Below are positions 43,300 through 51,818 of a DNA stretch of 64,000 nucleotides, piece after piece (position 1 is the first letter of the stretch; the number at the start of each line of letters is the position of its first letter). The position numbers and the translations under genes are program-made. The notes beneath the pieces were generated by a model, which was not told the DNA's origin, searched no databases, and was given only the letters and a program-made list of their open reading frames with translations. This stretch comes from JBOEGW01 sp050633625 (GTDB taxonomy: Bacteria; Pseudomonadota; Alphaproteobacteria; Rhodobacterales; Rhodobacteraceae): contig JBOEGW010000001.1 in the NCBI GenBank assembly GCA_050633625.1, positions 1 through 64,000 on the forward strand, written 5' to 3'.

Positions 43300-44358
43300 A
43301 TGACGGCTTCAGCACGTTGCATGTGGATGCGGGGCGGCACCTCTAAGGGGGCCTTTTTTGTTGCGGGCGATTTGCCTGATGACACGGCGGCGCGCGATGG
43401 GTTTTTGCTGCGCGTTATGGGCAGCCCGGATGTCCGACAAATTGATGGGATGGGCGGCGCTGATCCTTTGACGTCAAAGGTGGCGGTTATTCGTAAATCC
43501 ACGCGTCAAGGGGTCGATGTAGATTACTTGTTTTTGCAGGTCTTTGTGGATCAGCCTATTGTCACGGATGCGCAAAACTGCGGCAATATGCTGGCGGGTG
43601 TTGGACCGTTCGCGATTGAACGCGGGCTTGTTGAGGCGGCGCCAGGCACGACTTCTGTCACTATCTTTATGGAAAACACGGGGCAGGTGGCGGTGGCAAA
43701 GGTTGCGACGCCAAATGGTGTCGTGGACTATGCGGGCGATGCGCAGATTGACGGGGTGCCGGGGTGCGCGGCCGCGATCCCTTTGGAGTTTCAAGACACG
43801 GCGGGAAGTTCCTGCGGGGCTTTGTTGCCGACCGGGAATGTCGTGGATGTGGTTGAGGGCGTCGAGGTCACGATGATCGACAATGGAATGCCTTGTGTGG
43901 TCATGCGGGCCGCTGATTTGGGGATTTCTGGCGAGGAGACACCGGAAGAGCTGGAAGCCAATGAACCCCTGCGTGCTAAGCTTGAAGCGATCCGGCTGAC
44001 CTCTGGTCCTCTCATGAACCTTGGGGATGTCAGTGAAAAATCCGTGCCAAAAATGACGATGGTCACCGCCCCGCACGCCGGCGGCGCGATCAACACGCGC
44101 ACGTTCATTCCGCATCGCTGTCATAAGACGATAGGGGTTTTGGGGGCAGTCTCAGTGGCCACCGCATGTTTGTTGGACGGCAGCCCCGCCGCGGCCTTGG
44201 CAAAGGTCGGCAAGGGCGATACGCGCCGCCTTTCTGTTGAGCATCCAACCGGCGAAATGACGGTGATCGCGACGCTAGACGCCCAAGGCACACCAACCTC
44301 CGCCGCCATTTTGCGCACCGCGCGCAAACTGATGGATGGCACAGTTTATGGAGACTGA
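43300..44358 (+). CDS. galD: 4-oxalomesaconate tautomerase (PrpF family)
   Basis: A 352-residue PrpF-fold isomerase. Typical stretches are CMWMRGGTSKGAFF at the N-terminus, QNCGNMLAGVGPFAIERGL, and the late PHAGGAINTRTFIPHRCHKTIGVLGA. It interconverts the keto and enol forms of 4-oxalomesaconate so that GalB can act. It lies in the gal operon, directly before ligI. Confidence 0.9.
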   Translation: MTASARCMWMRGGTSKGAFFVAGDLPDDTAARDGFLLRVMGSPDVRQIDGMGGADPLTSKVAVIRKSTRQGVDVDYLFLQVFVDQPIVTDAQNCGNMLAGVGPFAIERGLVEAAPGTTSVTIFMENTGQVAVAKVATPNGVVDYAGDAQIDGVPGCAAAIPLEFQDTAGSSCGALLPTGNVVDVVEGVEVTMIDNGMPCVVMRAADLGISGEETPEELEANEPLRAKLEAIRLTSGPLMNLGDVSEKSVPKMTMVTAPHAGGAINTRTFIPHRCHKTIGVLGAVSVATACLLDGSPAAALAKVGKGDTRRLSVEHPTGEMTVIATLDAQGTPTSAAILRTARKLMDGTVYGD

Positions 44359-44359
44359 T

Positions 44360-45253
44360 ATGACCGATATTCAAGTAAAAGACGCCGATTGGCTCGACTT
44401 TCACCCAAACCCGAAAACGCCGGATTTCGTCCTGCCAAAGGGCGCGGTGGACGCTCATTGTCACGTTTTTGGCCCTTCACCTGAGTTCCCGTTCGCACCG
44501 GAGCGCAAATACACGCCCTGCAACGCGGGCAAGGATAAGCTCTTTGCTCTCCGCGATTTTCTGGGGTTTGAACGCAATGTGATCGTGCAGGCAACCTGCC
44601 ACGGGCGGGACAACGCGGCGATGGTGGATGCCTGTCGCAGCGCTGGCGACTTGGCGCGGGGGATTGCCTCTGTCGGGCCTGACATCACCGAAAGTGAGAT
44701 CCGCGAAATGGACGCGGCGGGCGTGCGCGGTGTGCGCTTTAATTTCGTGAAGCGACTGGTGGATGCGACCCCGAAAGAGGTTTTCCTGTCCATCGCTGAG
44801 AAGATCAAACCTTTTGGCTGGCATATCGTTGTCTATTTTGAGGCGGCGGATTTGGAGGAGCTTGTGCCGTTCCTTGAGAGTCTGCCAACAGTGATCGTTG
44901 CTGATCATATGGGGCGTCCAGATGTGACGAAGGGCGTTGAGCATCCCGATTTCCAACGGTTCATCGATTTGATGGCGCGCAACGAGAATATCTGGTCCAA
45001 AGTGACCTGCCCTGAGCGTCTCTCGGTTGAGGGCGAACCAGGTTATTCAGATGTCATTCCCTTTGCGCGCTCGGTTGTGGAACAGTTCCCGGATCGCGTT
45101 ATTTGGGGCACGGATTGGCCGCATCCGAACATGAAATCGCATATGCCCGATGACGGAAATCTCGTCGATTTCATTCCGAAAATTGCGCCAACGCCGGAGC
45201 AGCAACAAAAACTCCTCGTGGATAACCCCATGCGCCTGTACTGGGCGCGGTAA
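44360..45253 (+). CDS. ligI: 2-pyrone-4,6-dicarboxylate hydrolase
   Basis: A 297-residue amidohydrolase-fold lactonase. VDAHCHVFGP holds the His-x-His pair and GTDWPHPNMKSHMPDD the catalytic Asp. It opens 2-pyrone-4,6-dicarboxylate to 4-oxalomesaconate. Two in-frame ATGs just upstream (44336, 44348) overlap galD; 44360 is the only one that does not. A terminator follows at 45297. Confidence 0.92.
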   Translation: MTDIQVKDADWLDFHPNPKTPDFVLPKGAVDAHCHVFGPSPEFPFAPERKYTPCNAGKDKLFALRDFLGFERNVIVQATCHGRDNAAMVDACRSAGDLARGIASVGPDITESEIREMDAAGVRGVRFNFVKRLVDATPKEVFLSIAEKIKPFGWHIVVYFEAADLEELVPFLESLPTVIVADHMGRPDVTKGVEHPDFQRFIDLMARNENIWSKVTCPERLSVEGEPGYSDVIPFARSVVEQFPDRVIWGTDWPHPNMKSHMPDDGNLVDFIPKIAPTPEQQQKLLVDNPMRLYWAR

Positions 45254-45296
45254 AGGCGGTTTCTGCGGAAATCTAATTATAAGAAACGTATTGATT

Positions 45297-45322
45297 GGGG
45301 TCGCCTTGGGGCGGCCCCTTTT
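45297..45322 (+). terminator. rho-independent terminator after ligI
   Basis: A 9-bp stem (GGGGTCGCC with GGCGGCCCC, one G:T pair) has a TTGG loop and a TTTT tail. It ends the galB-ligI transcript and separates it from the second ligAB pair. Confidence 0.85.
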
Positions 45323-45359
45323 GCTGTCGTGGTGCATGTATTGGGGAGCAAGTACGTCA

Positions 45360-45392
45360 TGAATGATATAAGTTTTAGCTATTCATCATTCA
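45360..45392. promoter_or_regulatory. TGAATGAT inverted repeat upstream of the second ligAB
   Basis: TGAATGAT (45360-45367) and ATCATTCA (45385-45392) are exact complements, 25 bp apart centre to centre, in an A/T-rich stretch. This is a possible operator for the second dioxygenase. Confidence 0.4.
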
Positions 45393-45415
45393 ATTAATGC
45401 GCGGGAAGGGAAGGT

Positions 45416-45429
45416 TTGATCTAGGTCAA
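45416..45429. promoter_or_regulatory. FNR/CRP-type box upstream of the second ligAB
   Basis: TTGATCTAGGTCAA matches the FNR consensus TTGAT-N4-ATCAA at nine of ten positions. It lies 60 bases before the alpha-subunit ATG. Confidence 0.45.
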
Positions 45430-45488
45430 ATTTGCCCTGATCGGCCCGTGGCAAACAGGGGGCGATAGAACCAATTGGAGGACTGATC

Positions 45489-45848
45489 ATGGCGGATATG
45501 CCGAGCCACGACTACCATATCGAGATCCCGGGCACGACGATTTTTGACGGCAAACAGGCCATGAAAGGCTATGCGCTCAACAAGATGTGCTACGACTTTA
45601 ACCGGGCCGAAAATCGCGACGGATTTGTGGCGGACGAAGAAGCCTGGATGGGAAAATACGGGCTGAATGACGCGCAAAAGGCAGCGATCCGCGCGCGCGA
45701 TATCCTCGCGATGATCGAGTCAGGTGGCAATATTTACTATCTCGCGAAACTGGCGGGCATTTTCAAGCTCGGCGTTCAGGATGTTGGCGGTATGCAGACC
45801 GGCCGAACCAAAGAAGAATTCCAAGCTTTCCTCAACTCGCAAGCCTAA
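45489..45848 (+). CDS. aromatic 4,5-dioxygenase alpha subunit (copy 2)
   Basis: A 119-residue LigA-type small subunit: EIPGTTIFDGKQAMKGYALNKM near the N-terminus and SGGNIYYLAKLAGIFKLGVQ in the middle, with a shorter C-terminus than copy 1. The two alpha subunits share the fold pattern but differ in most positions. GGAGG lies about eight bases before the ATG. It starts its own transcript after the ligI terminator. The substrate may be protocatechuate, gallate or a methoxylated catecholate. Confidence 0.88.
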   Translation: MADMPSHDYHIEIPGTTIFDGKQAMKGYALNKMCYDFNRAENRDGFVADEEAWMGKYGLNDAQKAAIRARDILAMIESGGNIYYLAKLAGIFKLGVQDVGGMQTGRTKEEFQAFLNSQA

Positions 45849-45860
45849 GGAGCCAAAAAC

Positions 45861-46703
45861 ATGGCAAAAATTCTCGGTGGGATCACCACGTCGCACATCC
45901 CTGCGGTGGGAAATGCAATCCAGAACAACCTGCAAGATGACCCCTATTGGAAGCCGTTTTTTGATGGCTATCCCAAAGTGCATAAGTGGATCAAAGACAA
46001 CAAACCGGATTATGTGATCAACATTTACAACGATCACGGTCTTGGGTTTTTCCTTGATCGCATGCCAACCTTTGCAATCGGTGCGGCGCATGAATATCGC
46101 AATGAGGATGAGGGGTGGGGCCTCCCGGCGCTGGACCCATTCCCCGGTGCGCCCGACCTGTCGTGGCACATTATTGAAAGCATGGTGGCGGATCATTTCG
46201 ACATCACATCTTGTCAAGAATTGGCTGTGGATCATGGGTTTGTCGTGCCGATGCAACTGTTTTGGCCGGGGGCACCACACCACCCTGACATGCCGCGCAC
46301 TGTGCCGATTTCAGCGAACACGGTTCAACATCCAATTCCAACGCTCGCGCGGGCTCTTGATTTTGGCAAGGCGCTTGGTAAGGCGTTGAAATCATTTCCG
46401 GAAGACGCCACGATCGTGATCCTTGGGACGGGTGGTTTGAGCCACCAGCTTGACGGCGCGCGGGCCGGATTTATCAACAAGGAATTCGACCAGTATTGTC
46501 TTGAGAACATTGTCCACACGCCGGAAGAACTGACCAAGATCAGCCGTATGGAGCTGGTTGAAAAAGCAGGCGCGCAGGGGACGGAGTTTCTGATGTGGAT
46601 GATGATGCGCGGCGCGCTGGGAGAGGTGACGGAGATCACCAGAAATTACCACATTCCAATTTCCAACACCGCAGCGGGCACGTTACTTTTGGAATGTGCG
46701 TAA
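45861..46703 (+). CDS. aromatic 4,5-dioxygenase beta subunit (copy 2)
   Basis: A 280-residue LigB-type extradiol dioxygenase. Iron and catalytic residues are present (His12 in TSHIPA, YNDHG, GTGGLSHQL, GTEFLMW). It differs clearly from copy 1 in loop regions, for example the insert EDEGWGLPALDPFPGAP. It lies 12 bp after its alpha subunit with an AAGGAG site. Presence of two complete sets suggests different substrates or regulation. Confidence 0.9.
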   Translation: MAKILGGITTSHIPAVGNAIQNNLQDDPYWKPFFDGYPKVHKWIKDNKPDYVINIYNDHGLGFFLDRMPTFAIGAAHEYRNEDEGWGLPALDPFPGAPDLSWHIIESMVADHFDITSCQELAVDHGFVVPMQLFWPGAPHHPDMPRTVPISANTVQHPIPTLARALDFGKALGKALKSFPEDATIVILGTGGLSHQLDGARAGFINKEFDQYCLENIVHTPEELTKISRMELVEKAGAQGTEFLMWMMMRGALGEVTEITRNYHIPISNTAAGTLLLECA

Positions 46704-46712
46704 TCTGAGGGA

Positions 46713-46785
46713 GGGGGGCGCTGCCCCCCCCGTGTCAAAACAGGTTTTGACACGCCCCCGGGATATTTAGAGAACACTGAAGAGG
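46713..46785. terminator. double hairpin between convergent ligB copy 2 and the AraC gene
   Basis: A GC hairpin (GGGGGGC/GCCCCCC) is followed by a perfect 10-bp dyad, GTGTCAAAAC (46732-46741) with GTTTTGACAC (46744-46753), then CCCCCGGGATATTTAGAGAAC. The flanks look like a diverged copy of the dispersed repeat with the GTGTCAAAAC dyad placed inside it. It probably terminates from both sides. Confidence 0.6.
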
Positions 46786-46809
46786 GGCGCAGGAAAGTGG
46801 CGTCCCTTT

Positions 46810-47673
46810 TCATATTGATGTGTTGACTTGGGCGCGAAAAGCGCGCGGTGACTGGCCGGTTGCGCGCGAAAATACGCGGGAAAAATAGGCGGGATCATTG
46901 TATCCGAGCGCGTAGGCGATTTCGGAAATTGAGAGGTTCGAATAGGCCAAGTTGCGGCGGGCCTCTCGGATCACCCGATCTTCGATCATGGCGGAGGCGG
47001 GGCGTCCGGTGGCCGCGCGCATAACCCGGCTCAGGTGGGTGGGGGTGACATTGAGGCGGGCCGCGTAGTCGGAGACTGGGAGGTGTTTGGTGAAATGGGT
47101 CTCGATGAGGGATTGGAACTTGCGTTGCAAATGCGAGTCCTGGCTGCCTTCATGGTCGAATGAGGCGGCGATTTCGCGCGCGACAAGCCCTGCCAAAAGC
47201 GCAACCTGAGCGCGCAACATATGGGCGCGGGCAAAATCCTGAGCCAGGAACCGTGTGAAAATGGCAGATATTGCCGTGCCGATTTCGGGGTTTCCATCAA
47301 TAACGCAATATCGTGCCAACAGGGGGCGCAGCCCTTCGCCCGGGCCGAGCCACTGATCCAAGACCTCCACTGGAATTGTCACCACCCAGCCATGTGTGCC
47401 GGGCACAAACTCGTAAGAATGGACGCATCCGGCGGGGACATTCACCACGCATTGATCGCTAAGATCTGCGCGCAGGCTCTCAAGGCGCGCAATCCCGGCC
47501 CCATGATCGATCATCAAGACCTGATGCAAACGCGCATGACGATGAGGTTTGAATTCCCAATCGTGAAGCACAGATCGCGCTTCAATTGTTTCGCAATGGA
47601 CGACATCGGGCAGGTCGCCCAATTCTCCAAAAAGGTTATAATTCGCAATGCTGTCCATGTTCGATATGTACAT
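46810..47673 (-). CDS. pobR: AraC-family activator, PobR-like
   Basis: A 287-residue AraC-family regulator. A cupin-like N-terminal domain (HDWEFKPHRHARLHQVLMID) senses the ligand, and the C-terminal double helix-turn-helix is clear (SDYAARLNVTPTHLSRVMRA, then LSISEIAYALGYNDPAYFSRVF). It is divergent from pobA, the arrangement of AraC-type PobR with its 4-hydroxybenzoate-induced target. Start choice is uncertain: ATGs at 47694, 47673 and 47658 are all open and none has a good ribosome site; the frame runs to 48012 over pobA. Confidence 0.85.
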   Translation of the reverse strand: MYISNMDSIANYNLFGELGDLPDVVHCETIEARSVLHDWEFKPHRHARLHQVLMIDHGAGIARLESLRADLSDQCVVNVPAGCVHSYEFVPGTHGWVVTIPVEVLDQWLGPGEGLRPLLARYCVIDGNPEIGTAISAIFTRFLAQDFARAHMLRAQVALLAGLVAREIAASFDHEGSQDSHLQRKFQSLIETHFTKHLPVSDYAARLNVTPTHLSRVMRAATGRPASAMIEDRVIREARRNLAYSNLSISEIAYALGYNDPAYFSRVFSRATGQSPRAFRAQVNTSI

Positions 47674-47751
47674 GTTTTGGCGGCATGGGTCCATTCCTTT
47701 GCGCCTTTCTGCGCGCCATCTTAAGGCAACACAAACGCGGGAGGATGCATC

Positions 47752-48933
47752 ATGACAGTGACGAAAACCAAGGTCGGGATTATTGGCGGTGGACCGTCTG
47801 GGCTTATGTTGAGCCAACTTTTGGACCTTAAGGGCATTGAGAGTGTCGTCTTGGAGCGCAAAAGCCGGGAGTATGTGTTGAGCCGGATTCGCGCTGGTGT
47901 GTTGGAAAAAGGCTTCACCGATCTCATGCGCGAAGCGGACGTTGATGCGCGTATGGATGCGGAGGGCGAGGTGCACGAAGGGTTTGTCATCTCGGACAAC
48001 GGGACCGAGCACCGGATCGACCTTGAGAGTTTAACCGGCGGCGACACGGTTATGGTCTATGGCCAAACTGAGTTGACCCGCGATCTATACGACGCACGCG
48101 AAGCGCGAGGTGGCACAGTGATCCACGAGGTGGATAACGTGCAACCCCATGATATGACAACGAATTCGCCTTATCTCACCTATACGTTGGGCGGGGAGGA
48201 GCACCGGATCGACTGCGATTATATCATTGGTGCTGACGGGTTTCATGGGGTCAGCCGGAAATCCATTCCCGCCGACAAGATCACCGAATATGAGAAAGTC
48301 TATCCCTTTGGTTGGCTTGGCATTTTGTCGGAAACGAAGCCTGTCGCGCCAGAACTGATTTATGCGAAATCGGACCGCGGATTTGCGTTGTGTTCACTGC
48401 GCTCGCAGGTCTTGAGCCGCTATTATATTCAGGTGCCGCTCACCGATACGGTTGAGGATTGGCCGGATGAGCGGTTCTGGGTGGAGCTTAAGGCGCGCTT
48501 ACCAGCCGAGGCCGCAGCCAATCTTGAAACAGGGCCTTCGATTGAAAAATCCATTGCTCCTCTGCGTTCTTTTGTGGCCGAACCGATGCGCTATGGGACG
48601 ATGTTTTTGGCGGGAGATGCCGCACATATCGTGCCGCCAACGGGCGCGAAGGGTCTGAATTCTGCCGCCTCGGACATCTATTACCTCTATCACGCTTTGC
48701 TTGCGCACTATAACGACGGCGATGATAGCGGGCTGGAGAGCTATTCGGACACAGCGCTTCGCCGGGTCTGGAAGGCGCAACGGTTTAGTTGGTGGATGAC
48801 CTCGATGTTGCATCAGTTTCCCAATACGCCGGAGTTTGATCAAAAGCTTCAGGAGATAGAGCTGTCCTATTTCTTGTCGTCCACCGCCGCGCGCACCTCG
48901 CTTGCGGAAAACTACGTGGGTTTACCATTCTAA
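47752..48933 (+). CDS. pobA: 4-hydroxybenzoate 3-monooxygenase
   Basis: A 393-residue FAD monooxygenase (Pseudomonas PobA is 394). FAD motif GIIGGGPSGLMLSQLL lies at about residues 8-23, the central DYIIGADGFHGVSR block follows, and GDAAHIVPPTGAKGLNSAASD marks the second FAD site. It hydroxylates 4-hydroxybenzoate to protocatechuate with NADPH and oxygen, feeding the LigAB enzymes. GGGAGG lies about ten bases before the ATG. Confidence 0.95.
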   Translation: MTVTKTKVGIIGGGPSGLMLSQLLDLKGIESVVLERKSREYVLSRIRAGVLEKGFTDLMREADVDARMDAEGEVHEGFVISDNGTEHRIDLESLTGGDTVMVYGQTELTRDLYDAREARGGTVIHEVDNVQPHDMTTNSPYLTYTLGGEEHRIDCDYIIGADGFHGVSRKSIPADKITEYEKVYPFGWLGILSETKPVAPELIYAKSDRGFALCSLRSQVLSRYYIQVPLTDTVEDWPDERFWVELKARLPAEAAANLETGPSIEKSIAPLRSFVAEPMRYGTMFLAGDAAHIVPPTGAKGLNSAASDIYYLYHALLAHYNDGDDSGLESYSDTALRRVWKAQRFSWWMTSMLHQFPNTPEFDQKLQEIELSYFLSSTAARTSLAENYVGLPF

Positions 48934-48965
48934 TCGGCCTCAAGAGCTGATGATTGCGGGCGGTC

Positions 48966-48979
48966 TTGATGCACATCAA
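48966..48979. promoter_or_regulatory. perfect FNR box upstream of the UspA gene
   Basis: TTGATGCACATCAA is an exact match to TTGAT-N4-ATCAA, 54 bases before the UspA start. Placement allows activation of the usp gene at low oxygen by an FnrL-type regulator. Confidence 0.75.
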
Positions 48980-49032
48980 GGCCGCCTGTTCCGTTTGAGC
49001 GCAAAATAAGTGCAGCTTTACGGAGAGACAAA

Positions 49033-49440
49033 ATGTATCAGAAAATCCTTGTCCCAATCGCCTTTGAGCAGGGGCGCGACACGGCGAAAGCGCTTGAAGT
49101 TGCCCATGCGTTGGCGGGCGAAAATGCCCAAATCATCGGCCTTCATGTGGTCGAAGAAATTCCCTCCTATGTGGCGCAATATTTGCCAGAAGGTCAGATT
49201 TCGCAGAACATGCACGAGATTGAAGCCGCTTTGAGAAAGAAGATTGACGGCGATACCGATGTGGAAATTCGCGTCATTGAGGGCCATGCAGGGCACTCTA
49301 TCGTGGAATATGCGGCGGCGCAGAAAGTGGAATGCATTGTGATCGCATCACACCGTCCGGGTTTTCAGGACTACTTTCTCGGCTCGACCGCCGCGCGCGT
49401 TGTGCGCCATGCGCCTTGCGCGGTTCATGTTGTGCGTTGA
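49033..49440 (+). CDS. universal stress protein, UspA family
   Basis: A 135-residue single-domain Usp with a MYQKILVPIAFEQGRDTAKAL start. The C-terminal block IASHRPGFQDYFLGSTAARVVRHAPCAVHVVR carries the ATP-binding pattern of the UspFG/MJ0577-like group (G-2x-G-9x-G(S/T)-like, here partly changed). Expressed alone, behind an FNR box, it is probably induced when oxygen falls. Confidence 0.9.
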   Translation: MYQKILVPIAFEQGRDTAKALEVAHALAGENAQIIGLHVVEEIPSYVAQYLPEGQISQNMHEIEAALRKKIDGDTDVEIRVIEGHAGHSIVEYAAAQKVECIVIASHRPGFQDYFLGSTAARVVRHAPCAVHVVR

Positions 49441-49689
49441 ATGCGATGAGAGCGAGGGGCGCGCTCCGCCTGAGGCACGATGATCCCGGGTGCGATTTTG
49501 AGTGAAGCAGCTGACCGATTGCATGGGCTTGGACGCGCGCTAGATTTCTTGGGGTTTATCTGTCACGAGGCCAAACCTGTTGCCTTGTACTGTGCAGGAC
49601 TTTCTGTGGTCACTCCCTCACGGCCATTCGCTTTGATCAAGGCAGGCGACCCGGCGGATGTTGGGGTGACGGGTACGAGGGAGTCGCCA

Positions 49690-50673
49690 CTATCCGCGCC
49701 GTTTTTGATGGTCTTGTGGCAGGTTGCCTCGTGCGCCAAGTGTCACGCGCCTCGCTGTCGTTGAAGCGCGGTGATGGTGGCGGGCCATGCGCGCGGGCCT
49801 GTGCAATTGTGCGTGCAATTCTAGCGCGCTGCCCTCCGGCAGAACGCGCCCGCGCAGATCAAGTCGGCTGAGGATCCGCGCGAAGACCGGATGTTTGGGG
49901 CGCGGATCATCGGGGGGCGTTGCGCCTTGCGCGACGCCAATCGCCGGGCGAGAGGAATGCTGGGATAGGGAGCCTTTCCGGCGCCGATGCGCGCGTTTGA
50001 ACTCACAATGCGCTTGGACCAACCAGCTCGCACAAAACGCCCAAACGCCGAGGCTTTCGTCCCAGAATATCAAATTGTTGTCGATCGTGAAGGCCTGAAT
50101 GCCCGGCGCACCGGAGCGTTTCCAGAAGGTAAGCAGCATCACCGCCCAGCCGGTGCACCAAACGGTCCAGCCCATGATCCGGTGAAAGCGCGCCTCCCAT
50201 CCCGTTGTCGTGCGGGCATAGACCAGCAAACATGTGAGTGACATCATGAGGTAGAACATGGTCGCCGCGCCGTAATGCAGGGCAGGGGCGAGGCCCAAGC
50301 CGAGGATTTCTTGGCTCAATGTTGTGATGACCTCTGCTTCATTGGGGATCAATGCAACGCCGAGCGCCGAGACCCCGGCAAGGATCGCAAACAGGCTGCC
50401 AAGTCGGCTTTGTTGGTGCCCAGCGCCCGCGCCCAAGCCTTTGTGCGTAATCATGAAAACGGCGATGGCGGTCAGCCCGCCTACGAACAGATCGCGCGCG
50501 GAGGTGTGGAAAAAATCGGAGATCGAGGGTTGAACATGGCCATCCACCAAGCGGCCAGACAGGGCCAGCAACAGGGGCAATGCCATCCCCAAAACGCCCA
50601 AGGCCATGCGCACCCGGTGAAAGGCGAGCGCATGGTCATCACGGACCAAATTTGGAGCGGCAGCATGTGTCAT
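49690..50673 (-). CDS. hypothetical six-helix membrane protein with odd C-terminus
   Basis: A 328-residue protein. Residues about 15-220 hold six hydrophobic segments, with SISDFFHTSARDLFVGGLTAI after the first and LALIPNE-like GVALIPNEAEV near the middle; this part looks like a normal membrane protein of unknown role. The last 105 residues are Arg/His/Pro-rich and look unlike a folded domain, so the original stop may have been lost or a frameshift may lie near residue 220. The ATG at 50673 is chosen; the frame is open to 50730 and no strong ribosome site is seen. Confidence 0.6.
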   Translation of the reverse strand: MTHAAAPNLVRDDHALAFHRVRMALGVLGMALPLLLALSGRLVDGHVQPSISDFFHTSARDLFVGGLTAIAVFMITHKGLGAGAGHQQSRLGSLFAILAGVSALGVALIPNEAEVITTLSQEILGLGLAPALHYGAATMFYLMMSLTCLLVYARTTTGWEARFHRIMGWTVWCTGWAVMLLTFWKRSGAPGIQAFTIDNNLIFWDESLGVWAFCASWLVQAHCEFKRAHRRRKGSLSQHSSRPAIGVAQGATPPDDPRPKHPVFARILSRLDLRGRVLPEGSALELHAQLHRPARMARHHHRASTTARRVTLGARGNLPQDHQKRRG

Positions 50674-50809
50674 CGTACCGTAGCGGGTGTGAGTTTCAAT
50701 CGAATCTACTACAGGTTGCGAATGAAACAACCCTTCGCTGAGTGCTAATTGGTATGTATTCGCGATATAGTTGATAAATCGTTAACAATCGCCGCCAGAT
50801 GGTCGGGGA

Positions 50810-51295
50810 TTATCGCTTTGCCGGCAGCGGGCGCAGCGCATAGAGCACAAGCGCCGGGACTTCACGCAAGCACGCCAGCACGAGCCGCATTGGCCGACTG
50901 CCTCGCAGCCCCGGCCCAGACCCGCCCGCAGGCATCCCTAAGCGCCGCGCAAAAAGCACGGCACGGGGCAGGTGATACGTCTCTGAAATCACCAAGACCC
51001 GCGCCCCCTCAGCCACCAAGGGCAGGGAATTTGTGAGGTTTTCCAGTGTGGTACGCGATGTATCCTCAAGGGATATCACCTCATTGGGCACGCCGTTCTC
51101 AACAAGGATACGGCGCATCACTTCCGCCTCACTTGGCCCGAAATGCCCAAGCCCGCCTGAGGCAATCAGAACATTCACCCGCCCTTCATGATAGAGCTTC
51201 GCCCCGTGATCAATCCGCCGTTTCAGCGCGCCCGATGGCACCCCACCTTCGCGCACAGCAGCGCCCAAAATGATGCCAACCACTTGCGCCGTCAT
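50810..51295 (-). CDS. YdcF-family (DUF218) protein
   Basis: A 161-residue DUF218/SanA-YdcF-like domain. GIILGAAVREGGVPSGALKRRID, LIASGGLGHFGPSEAEVM, EDTSRTTLENL and VLVISETYHLPRAVLFARRLG are the family blocks. It lacks a membrane segment. The biochemical role of the family is poorly known, with links to envelope metabolism. Confidence 0.85.
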   Translation of the reverse strand: MTAQVVGIILGAAVREGGVPSGALKRRIDHGAKLYHEGRVNVLIASGGLGHFGPSEAEVMRRILVENGVPNEVISLEDTSRTTLENLTNSLPLVAEGARVLVISETYHLPRAVLFARRLGMPAGGSGPGLRGSRPMRLVLACLREVPALVLYALRPLPAKR

Positions 51296-51298
51296 TTT

Positions 51299-51676
51299 TT
51301 ATTCCGGGTGTGCGGCGACACAGGCCTTCACAACCGCCTGATGCGCTTTGAGCAGGGGCGCGCGCTTTTTCTCAAGCACCGCAAGCCGGGCGCGTTGATC
51401 ATTGAGGTCAACCGCCACAGGTCGCTCATCGGTGCGCCAGCGGGTTTCAGGGCAGGGGTAAGATCTGCGCCGTTCTTCTGAAAAACACACGCCCATAACC
51501 GTGTACGGCACTTGTTGTTTATGGATCGCATAGCCGCGCGAGAGGGTGTCGTTGATCTTAAGGATCTGTGCCTCTGTGGCGCGAAGTTCGACAGAATTCT
51601 GCGCGATACAAGCCTGTTGCGGCGTGGCGCATGCTGCCAAGAGGGCGAATGGCGTGAGGGCGATGAGGGCGCGCAT
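51299..51676 (-). CDS. small lipoprotein of unknown function
   Basis: A 125-residue lipoprotein precursor, with signal MRALIALTPFALLAAC and a lipobox cysteine at residue 16. The mature part contains a helical stretch (ATEAQILKINDTLSRGYAIH) and five further cysteines. It lies three bases upstream of the YdcF gene on the same strand. No family recognised. Confidence 0.75.
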   Translation of the reverse strand: MRALIALTPFALLAACATPQQACIAQNSVELRATEAQILKINDTLSRGYAIHKQQVPYTVMGVCFSEERRRSYPCPETRWRTDERPVAVDLNDQRARLAVLEKKRAPLLKAHQAVVKACVAAHPE

Positions 51677-51818
51677 AACCGACTCCGTGATTGATGCATC
51701 TAGGGAACCACCAATGCGCGCGCATGTCTAGGGGGCGACAATGCAGGGGCGGCTTCGGCCAGCTTGAGCATTGATCAATCCGAAAGGCGCTTGGCCCAAC
51801 ACGTTTTGCATAGAGCGA

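Noticed and set aside
49480..49764. 94-codon frame after the UspA gene
   Set aside because: A faint DJ-1-like look (HEAKPVALYCAGL) was not enough; no other family blocks are present and its end overlaps the convergent gene.
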